NCBI GenBank assembly: GCA_025617375.2
Contig: JAMYGW020000003.1
Location: 806,001-870,000 of the forward strand
Origin: Acarospora socialis
Lineage: Eukaryota; Ascomycota; Lecanoromycetes; Acarosporales; Acarosporaceae
Reading direction: 5' to 3'
Length of the DNA: 64,000 nucleotides
Below, in pieces: positions 56,313 to 64,000 of this stretch (position 1 is the first letter of the stretch; every line of letters starts with the position of its first letter). The position numbers and the translations under genes were made by a program. The notes below the pieces were generated by a model. That model was not told where the DNA came from. It saw only the letters and a program-made list of their open reading frames with translations, and made no database searches.

Positions 56313-57626
56313 ATGTTCCGCAACATAATACCCAGAGCGACTTCAAGGTCCTTCCTCAGACCACTCAATAGCAGCTCATCAAGCACCTTCGCCCCCTCAA
56401 GTACATACGTCTTAGATCGATCGCGGAGAGGATACGCAACAGAAGCCGGTATTCGTCAAAGCTATGGAATGAGTGTTCAATGACCTAGCTAACCGATACG
56501 TAGCTGAGCACGACTTGGTCATCATTGGTGGGGGCGTCGCTGGATATGTTGCTGCGATAAAAGCGGGTCAGGAAGGTCTGAAGGTACGCATTGTCCTTGT
56601 CAACTAGCACCAATGACGATATTGACTCTGCTTCACCCCAGGTAGCATGCATCGAGAAGCGCGGCGCCCTTGGCGGAACCTGTCTGAACGTTGGCTGCAT
56701 CCCCTCGAAGTCACTCCTCAACAACTCGCATATGTACCACCAGATCCTACACGACACCAAGAAGCGGGGCATCGAAATCGGCGAAGTGAAGCTCAACCTC
56801 AAACAGATGATGGCGGCGAAGAACACTTCGGTGGAAGGGCTGACGAAGGGAGTTGAGTTTCTGTTCAAGAAGAACAACGTCGATTACATCAAGGGCACGG
56901 CGGCTTTCTCGGGCGAACACGAGGTGAAGGTCAACTTGATAGATGGAGAACAGCAGACGTTGCGGGGGAAGAACATCATCATCGCAACGGGAAGCGAGGC
57001 GACGCCATTTCCGGGACTGAAGATAGATGAGAAGAAAGTGGTTACAAGTACCGGTGCGATTGCGTTGGATAGTGTGCCGAAAAAGATGGTTGTAATTGGC
57101 GGAGGGATCATTGGTCTTGAGATGGTCAGCATTGGCATCTGTGATGGGGTGCATACGGGCTACAACTGACATGGGGCTATAGGGCTCAGTTTGGTCACGA
57201 TTAGGAGCAGAAGTCACGGTGGTCGAGTTCTTGGGCCAGATTGGAGGACCTGGAATGGATGCGGAAATCTCGAAGACGTCACAAAAGATTCTGCAGAAGC
57301 AAGGGATGAAGTTCAAGCTCAACACCAAGGTGCTCAGCGGTGACACCAGCGGAGAGAACATCAAGATAGAGGTCGAAGCCGCCAAGGGTGGGAGGCAAGA
57401 AACAGTAAGCCACGCAGACAACTCAACCCATGCCTCAACCTCTGACCACCCAATCCAGCTCGAAGCCGACGTCGTCCTAGTCGCCATCGGCCGCCGCCCC
57501 TACACCGCCGGCCTAGGCCTCGAAAACATCGGGCTTGAAACCGACGAAAAAGGCCGGCTGGTAATCGACCAAGAATATCGCACCAAGCTCCCGCACATCC
57601 GCGTCATCGGCGACTGCACCTTCGGC

Positions 57627-57657
<31 letters not shown>

Positions 57658-58076
57658 CCGTCGCGGCTATCGAATACATCACCAAAGGCTACGGACACGT
57701 CAACTACGGCGCCATCCCATCCGTCATGTACACGCACCCGGAAGTAGCCTGGGTCGGGCAGAACGAAGCCGAAGTCAAGGCCTCCGGGGTCAAGTACAAG
57801 ACCGGCTCCTTCCCCTTCTCCGCCAACTCGCGCGCCAAGACGAATCTCGAGACCGAGGGGCTCGTCAAGTTCATCGCTGACGCTGAGACGGATCGTATTT
57901 TGGGCATCCATATCGTCGGCGCCAATGCGGGCGAGATGATTGCCGAGGGCGTCTTGGCGGTTGAGTATGGCGCTTCGTCGGAGGACGTGGCGAGGACGAG
58001 TCATGCGCATCCGACGCTGTCCGAGGCGTTCAAGGAGGCGGCGATGGCGACGTCTTCGAAGGCAATTCATTTCTAG
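56313..58076 (+). CDS. LPD1: Dihydrolipoyl dehydrogenase (E3), mitochondrial
   Basis: Exons 56313-56448, 56504-56583, 56642-57124, 57183-57404 and 57459-58076 give 512 residues. E3 is the FAD flavoprotein that reoxidises lipoamide in the pyruvate, 2-oxoglutarate, branched-chain and glycine-cleavage complexes. The presequence ends near RRGYATEA. Visible are the FAD site [15 protein letters not shown], the redox disulfide [13 protein letters not shown], the NAD site [11 protein letters not shown], the second FAD motif [18 protein letters not shown] and the C-terminal catalytic HAHPTLSE. The fourth intron (57405-57458) is 54 nt, a multiple of three, and has no stop, so a naive frame reads through it. 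Splicing joins GGRQET to [16 protein letters not shown], as in other E3 proteins. Confidence 0.95.
57405..57458 (+). other. Stop-free intron of 54 nt inside LPD1
   Basis: Donor gtaagc, acceptor caatccag, length divisible by three and open in frame. Retention would insert 18 residues (starting [11 protein letters not shown]) just before the NAD-domain strand [12 protein letters not shown] without a frame change. Confidence 0.75.
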
Positions 58077-59538
58077 GGGGTTTGATGATGGGCGGGGGTG
58101 GCATGAGTGGGTCAGTGAGGAGGGACGGAAAAGGGGGACTGATGATTTGGTCATAGCGTTCCCTCAATTTTCCCTACAACTGAGACTTCATGATGTGCGA
58201 TCTGTGTATAGTCGGTCTGTACAATAGTAAAAGGCAGGCTCGGTGATTGACTCCTCATTTCTGGTCGGAGTAGTGTTCAAGGAGTGATGTTCGGTCGTCG
58301 TCGTTGAGGATGTTGTACGGTACGCTCCTGTCACTTCGGCCACTACCAGCTACCATTGTTGCGTACGGCCACGACACTTCCTGGCCTGTATGACGGCAGC
58401 GCGTTAAGCTCTCCTGGTGAGCGGTTCCTGCTGTGCTTTCCAAGCTACAGCCCTACGGTAGCCCAGCGAACAGCTCAAAACATGACGACTCTCCTAGTCT
58501 AAGGGAACCGGGTTTCACATCTTAGTCCTGACACTGTCTTCGCCTTTCCCAGAGGATATGTACATGAGGCTCGACCCTTACTCGAAAATGTAGCTGGCTT
58601 ACGGGTGCGTGGCATGAAGCAAAGAAGAGCGTCTTCCATCCCAAAAGCTTGACCCGGTTACCATCTCCGTTTGACAAGCGTGTGGCGCTCTCTCTCAGCG
58701 ATACCGGTTGTGCCCGTGCGATGCAGCCCACCCATAGTCCGGGAGTCCCCGACAGGCACCATGACAGCGGTCGTGGCCGTGAGTGTGGCCGGCATAGTAG
58801 CCTGTTGTATTGTATCGATGGTCACTGACGTTATTTTTTGTCAACAAAGAGGCCCATTCAGCAATCTTACAGTAAGAGAGGGACTTACTGCTCCCTAGAA
58901 TCGATATCTCTAGCGTATGCCATATCGTAGCGGCTAGGGGCTAATCGATTGTAGATGTCGCGTCGATGGCTGCTGAGCCGCGGCATCAGGGCTGGTCTGA
59001 GCCGGCCGTGTGAGGAGCCATGGTGGTGGTCGTATCGACGTTCCAGACCGTATCGATCGTGGCCGTATCGGTGATTGTCGAGGTAGTCGGCTGGCAGGCG
59101 GTAATCGAATTCTCGGGAGTACATTCTTGAGTACGGAAATAGGCGGGGAACACACCGGGCGAAGGACGGTGATAGTAATTTTGGCAGAGATATTGCTCCC
59201 GGGAACTGGATCTGATCTGGATAGATCCGGGGAAGGGATGGGCAGGCACAATATATACCGCGGCCAGCCTCGCCGCGAAAGACAGTCTCAGGAGAACGTC
59301 AGATTGATTTGCCACCATAGGCCAAGTCATAGGTCCAGTGCACAGGTTCCGGATGTTTGTGAGCAACAAACCAGGCTTGGATCGTGTCAGGTAAGCTCCC
59401 GAGCCGATCGAGTTTGCTGCATGCTGCTACCCAACGTTTCTTCGGTAAGTTCCCAAGAAGTGGGATAAAGCAGATACATTGTTGATATGCCGGTTGGGCG
59501 GTGGTGGTTGCAATCATGAAAGGAACATCATGTACCAA
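58077..59538. other. Convergent gene-free region with two competing open frames
   Basis: About 1.46 kb between the LPD1 and phosphopentomutase 3' ends. On the minus strand around 58700-59370, one frame gives Thr-rich sequence (ITDTATIDTVWNVDTTTT) and another Tyr/His/Arg-rich sequence (NHRYGHDRYGLERRYDHHHG). Both come from tandem gatacgg-like repeats near 59045-59085. A gtaagt donor and caacag acceptor flank a possible intron (about 58832-58889), but I cannot build a convincing gene. Confidence 0.35.
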
Positions 59539-61866
59539 TCAATGGATGCAGTCCTCGGAGCTTTGAACCATCAGATGACCATACTTTGACTCCACCGTCA
59601 GCCCTGGAAGGTTGAACCAGTTGTTGATGAGGTATTCAAGTACTTCAGCAGCGCCAGCTTTGGCGAACTGGGAGGACAAGCTTTGACATTCAAGGTAGAC
59701 TGGTTTATGCTTGTCAGTCTCGAAATCATGTTCACTGTTAGGGTAAGGGAGTCCTACGCTTGACCTTGGGCTCGGTCCCAGATGCCCTCACGGTGAATCG
59801 AACGCCTTTGTCCAGGACTACCGAATCTCCAGCAGAAGCTGTGTCAGACTTACCGGCAAGCCAACATGTGATCATTGGGCTGTCATTGGAGACTGTAGGT
59901 AAAGAAGCCGCGTAGCTTGGAGGATTCGCCGAATCATAACCAAACGTCAGATCTCGCCACCTGAGAACCTTCCTACCGCCAACATGAGCAGGAAATGGCT
60001 GTCCAAGCTGAGCGATCTTCTCAAACAGCTTCTTGGTGACAGACTTCGGATCGACGGACCGAAAATAGGTGTTCATGTTCTCAAAGTACCCATGTCGCTT
60101 GTATAGTTGCTGGAGCTTGCCCCATGGCGTTAAGCCTTCCTCCTCTTGCCAAACTGCTATGGCCCGTAAGAAGATGGCTGCGGCTGCGATACCGTCCTTA
60201 TCGTAGCATACGGCCGGCCACATATATCCAAGCGCCTCCTCAAAGGCATATAAGACGTCACCACGTTCCATAGCTCTTTTTCCCATCCATTTGAAGCCTG
60301 TCAGCGTCTCCTCATGAACGAAGCCCTCATCAAGTGCCATCCGTCCTATCATCCCTGTCGATACCGCAGAGGTGAGAATCGCCACTTTGGAAGAATCTCG
60401 CTTTTCTAAGGAGTGCGCAGCCAACGAAGCGGAAGCCAATAGTACCCCGACTTGGTCACCGCTGAGTCTGTACCACTCACCACTAGGAGGTGAATTTTCT
60501 GTTAGCAGCATGGATGATCACTAATACAAGGGATGATACTTGCTTCACACTTAGAGACCCCAGATGGCAGAGCACCGTTGTGTACACTCAGGGGCAGGTA
60601 ATCTCCTGAGCTAGGGTCAGACCGAAAAAAGAGGACCTACTTGACTTTCTCCGCAAAAGCGAAACGATCAGCATCAGGATCGTTGGCCAAGACTAAGTTG
60701 ATATTGTTCTGATCTGCTGTTGCATATGCCAAATCAAGAGCACCGGCCTCCTCTGGGTTGGGATATCTGACTGTCGGAAACTCCGGATCCGGTTGTGCCT
60801 GCAAAGTATCGAAATCAGCTACAGCTACAAGCCACGAGCAAGTGCATCAGCTCGGGTCACCTGTGCCTTGACCAGCACCATATCCTTAGAGAATCCCAAG
60901 TGTCTCGCAAGCTCTTCAATGTACATCTGGCCCGTCCCATGTATTGGCGTATAGGCAAAGGGAACAGGGCGCTGGATCCCTTGTGGTCGCTTTCCAAGTC
61001 GATCCAGGGCCTCATAATAGCTATTGAAAACTTCAGCTGTCACGAAATGAAACCTTAAGTTTTTGTGTAGTGTCGTCGTGTTCCAAGAGATCGGTTTAAG
61101 GTTGTCAGGGTTGAGAATGCTTTTGGCAATTCCAACATCGTGTGGGCTGTTGATCTGACAGCCAGACGGACCCCAATAGACTTTATACCCGTTGTCGCAG
61201 GCCGGATTATGACTGGCAGTGATCATAACTCCCACGGCAGCACCTCGAAGCTTGACAGCAAAGGGGACTAGCGGGGTGTGGACATAATTTTCATAGTAGA
61301 AGACTTCGAAGCCTTTCTCCAAAAACGCAGTAGCCGCCAGCTCAGCAAATCTTCTGGAATTGTTCCTCACGTCGTAGCCAACCACTACGCTCTCATTTCC
61401 AGGGTCCTGAAGTTGGTCCTTGACATACTGTGCAAGCCCTTGAGAGGTCTGAAGCACTGTCAGGCAGTTCATTCGGGCGTAACCTGCTCCCATACGAGCA
61501 CGGAGACCAGCTGTGCCAAAGGTCATCCTATGGCGGAGACGTGCCTCGAGTTCGGCTTCTTCATTGTTGTCCAGGAGGCTCTGAATCTCCTGTCTCGTCT
61601 CGGAGTCCTGGAAAAGCCACTGAGAAGGGACGAGATAAGACAATGAGTGCTTAATACCTCGTCGAGCCGCAACCACTCCTCAGCCACATCTTCAATAGGG
61701 CAAATATCCTTTCCTTCTAAGTCAGTCTCTGACAAGGATCAAAGCGGTAGTACTTGGTGCTCTTGTAAGACTACTACTGTGGTCTAAGGGATAGTATGTA
61801 GGAAATGCGCGAGGAAAACAATTGAGATTTGAACTGAGAGACCTCCAGGAAGTGGATACGGACCAT
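59539..61866 (-). CDS. PGM2/Prm15-type phosphopentomutase/phosphoglucomutase
   Basis: Exons (minus) 61728-61658, 61607-60861, 60798-60641, 60482-59758 and 59699-59539, plus a possible 7-nt first exon 61866-61860 (ATGGTCC), give about 622 residues. Enzymes of this alpha-D-phosphohexomutase branch interconvert ribose-1-P and ribose-5-P (yeast Prm15/Pgm3, human PGM2). Motifs: [20 protein letters not shown], the phosphoserine loop [18 protein letters not shown], the metal loop [14 protein letters not shown], the sugar loop TGFKWMG and EEALGYM, and the phosphate-binding [10 protein letters not shown]. Splicing [16 protein letters not shown] removes a 158-nt intron. The start is unsure: the frame before 61728 has a stop, so an upstream ATG must be spliced in. 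Confidence 0.88.
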
Positions 61867-62220
61867 GGTTTGTGATGGCAGTCACACGTGCTGATTTAAA
61901 CCCTTGACAAGGCTTCCTCGCACGGATATATCATGCTACATGAAGCGTCTCCTATGTCTAGAGACCTTGCGCAACGGCGATTCAATCCAACAATTCATTG
62001 ACTCTGAAAGTGCGGGTACAAATACGGGGAGAAGACGTTCAGAATGCGCTAGCGCAGGGACACCCTTGAACCCCCACTACCGTATCGAATTGCTAAACTT
62101 TTGCAGGAATCAACTGCGTCCAATTTAGCTCTCCAGGAGTGCTCAGCCATGGAATCGGGCGCTATTCTATAGTTGCTACAATAACAACCATACCTAAGGT
62201 CCTCACCTCAATTCATACCC
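61867..62220. promoter_or_regulatory. Divergent promoter phosphopentomutase / sphingolipid desaturase
   Basis: About 350 bp between opposite starts. An ACCTAAGGT palindrome lies at 62192-62200, about 20 bp before the desaturase ATG, so probably in its leader. Confidence 0.4.
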
Positions 62221-63974
62221 ATGGACCGCAAAGATGCCCTTCTGTCCCGGAGACAGATAGAAGGGCTAATCGCAGAAGGAAGGACCATCATAATCGTAGA
62301 CGGAAAGGTCCTGAAGGTGGATCCATGGCTGAAATACCATCCCGGAGGTGACAAAGCCATCATGCACATGGTGGGCAGAAATGCCACGGACGAGGTGAAC
62401 GCGTACGTTCATCCGGTCTGGATTTTTTGAAGAAAACAACTGATCTGGCATTGAACAGTCTACATTCTAAACAAGCACGGCGTCGAATGGAATCATATCA
62501 GATCGGCAGGATCGAAGGACGGTGGAGTAACTTCTTACCTCCAATTCAAGGAGGAAAGTTCAGACGATATGACACGACCGAGGGCATTGCTGCACAAGAT
62601 GATGGGATGGTCATACCCTCTTTGAGCCGGAGCAGCTCCTTGTCTTCATCACCAATGTCCGACGCTGTCGACCATCAAACAGGCGTGGCCAGACGGCGAG
62701 GGAGCAACACCACCTCCGAGCTACATGCCGTCTCTTCCGTGTCCTCGTTATCCTCCCTTGACGGTCACCAAGATCACCAGCGACCAAAGCTTTCGCATCT
62801 TGATGCACTCACTCAGAAAGAAATAGACCTGGACCTGGCCAAGTACCCACCTCTAGACCCGGACACACAGGACCAAATCGTCCAAAAGTACCGCGAGCTG
62901 GACGACCGAATACGCGCCGAAGGTCTCTACAACTGCAACTACACCGCCTACCTCATCGAGCTAACCCGCTACTGCTTCCTATTCGGCATGTGCCTCCTCT
63001 GTCTCCAATGGCACTGGTACGGCAGCAGCGGCCTGTTCCTCGGCCTATTCTGGCACCAACTGGTCTTCACTGCGCACGACGCCGGGCACATGGGCATCAC
63101 GCACTCCTTCACGACCGACACGATCATCGGGATCGTGATCGCCGACTTCCTCGGCGGGCTCAGTCTCGGGTGGTGGAAGCGCAACCACAACGTCCACCAC
63201 ATCGTCACCAACGCCCCCGAACACGACCCGGACATCGCGCACATGCCCTTCTTCGCCATCTCCCACCGCTTCCTCGCCTCGCTCCGCAGCACCTACTACG
63301 ACCGCCTCATGCCCTACGACCCCCTCGCCCGCCTCGCCCTCCGCCACCAGCACCGCCTCTACTACCCGCTCCTCGCCCTCGGCCGCTTCAACCTGTACCG
63401 CCTCAGCTGGGAATACCTGCTGCGCGGCCTCGGCCCCCGGCACGGCATCGCGCGCTGGCACCGCTGGCTCGAGCTGGTCGGGCAGCTCTTCTTCTGGGCC
63501 TGGTTCGGCTACGGCATCCTCTACCTTACCATCCCGACGCCCTCCGCCCGCATCCTCTTCGTCCTCGTCTCCCACATGGCGACCGCCCCCCTGCACGTGC
63601 AAATCACGCTCTCGCACTTCGCCATGAGCACCGCCGACCTCGGCCCGCACGAGTCCTTCCCGCAGAAAATGCTCCGCACCACCATGGACGTCGACTGCCC
63701 CGCCTGGCTCGACTGGATCCACGGCGGCCTGCAGTTCCAGGCCGTGCATCACCTGTATCCGCGCATCCCGCGGCATAATCTGCGCGCGGCGCAGAGGCTG
63801 GTGAGGGGTTTTTGCGAGGAGGTTGGGATTCCGTATGCGGTGTTGGGGTTCGTGGAGGGGAATCGGGAGGTGGTGGGGAGGTTGGGCGAGGTGGGGAGGC
63901 AGGCGAAGGTTTGGGCGGAGTGTCAGAGGCGGATTGCGGAAAAGGGGCTGGGGATGGGAGGGAGTGGCCATTAG
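62221..63974 (+). CDS. Sphingolipid delta-8 desaturase (cytochrome b5 fusion)
   Basis: Exons 62221-62402 and 62459-63974, with a 56-nt intron, give 565 residues. The enzyme introduces the delta-8 double bond into the long-chain base of fungal glucosylceramides, acting in the ER. The N-terminal cytochrome b5 domain has the haem motif HPGGD (His 40). A Ser-rich linker (about 110-190) follows. The desaturase domain has three histidine boxes: HDAGH (267-271), HNVHH (304-308) and QAVHH (488-492), where Gln instead of His marks front-end desaturases. About four TM segments are seen, such as FLFGMCLLCLQWHWYGSSGL and LELVGQLFFWAWFGYGILYL. From about 62840 codons become strongly C/G-ending, which opens long false frames on the other strand. 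Confidence 0.93.
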
Positions 63975-64000
63975 CGTTGGGTTTTGTGGTATGAGTGGGT

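Noticed and set aside
59299-59538. 79-codon minus-strand frame beginning next to the phosphopentomutase stop
   Set aside because: It starts inside the 3' region of the neighbour, shows no known motif, and has no independent promoter or splice signal.
62990-63778. 262-codon Pro/Arg/His-rich plus-strand frame overlapping the desaturase
   Set aside because: Composition is a frame-shifted reading of the same GC3-rich exon, with no recognisable domain.
63045-63971. 308-codon open frame on the minus strand, opposite the desaturase gene
   Set aside because: It is Glu/Val/Ala-rich shadow sequence from the C/G-ending codons of the desaturase; the plus-strand product has all family motifs.

Overview
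This 64 kb window is nuclear DNA of a filamentous ascomycete (Pezizomycotina). The genes carry many short introns, mostly 47-80 nt, with GT...AG ends and CTRAC/CTAAC-like branch sites. They include fungus-specific families: a DIM-2-type DNA methyltransferase, a cytochrome b5-fused sphingolipid delta-8 desaturase, AIM24, MDM35, an Mtf2-like protein and MIS14. Class and species cannot be settled by eye. All exon coordinates below were assembled by hand from reading frames, splice signals and remembered protein families; no alignment was run.

Layout. 1-1.2 kb: array of a composite ~70-bp repeat. 1.2-7.9 kb: a basic internally duplicated protein, a seven-TM protein (-) and the exosome nuclease RRP6. 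7.9-10.7 kb: long gene-free stretch. 10.7-18 kb: IQGAP-like RasGAP, a small conserved protein with a probable GC-AG intron, kinetochore MIS14 and the lipid-transfer protein SEC14 (-). 18-23.6 kb: MDM35 and an 84-residue membrane protein, both so split by introns that simple ORF finding misses them, then GPI1. 24-25.5 kb: a second array of the same repeat in the opposite orientation. 25.8-34 kb: ATM1 (-) and AIM24 as a divergent mitochondrial pair, then VAC14 (-) in ten exons. 34-42.3 kb: an unrecognised acidic protein, RAD54 (-), a mitochondrial carrier and a NYN-domain protein. 43-51.3 kb: a crotonase with an apparent signal peptide, a GT25-like glycosyltransferase and the DNA methyltransferase. 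52-58 kb: CMR1 (-) diverging from an Mtf2-like gene, then dihydrolipoyl dehydrogenase. 59.5-64 kb: a PGM2-type phosphopentomutase (-) and the sphingolipid desaturase.

There is no operon and no clear metabolic or toxin cluster. About a quarter of the genes serve mitochondria (MDM35, ATM1, AIM24, the carrier, Mtf2-like, E3) and several serve chromatin or repair (RAD54, CMR1, DIM-2, MIS14). The features I cannot explain from known families are the two oppositely oriented repeat arrays, two short near-palindromic motifs recurring in intergenic DNA, an in-frame stop at the apparent start of RAD54, and several unrecognised or oddly built proteins.
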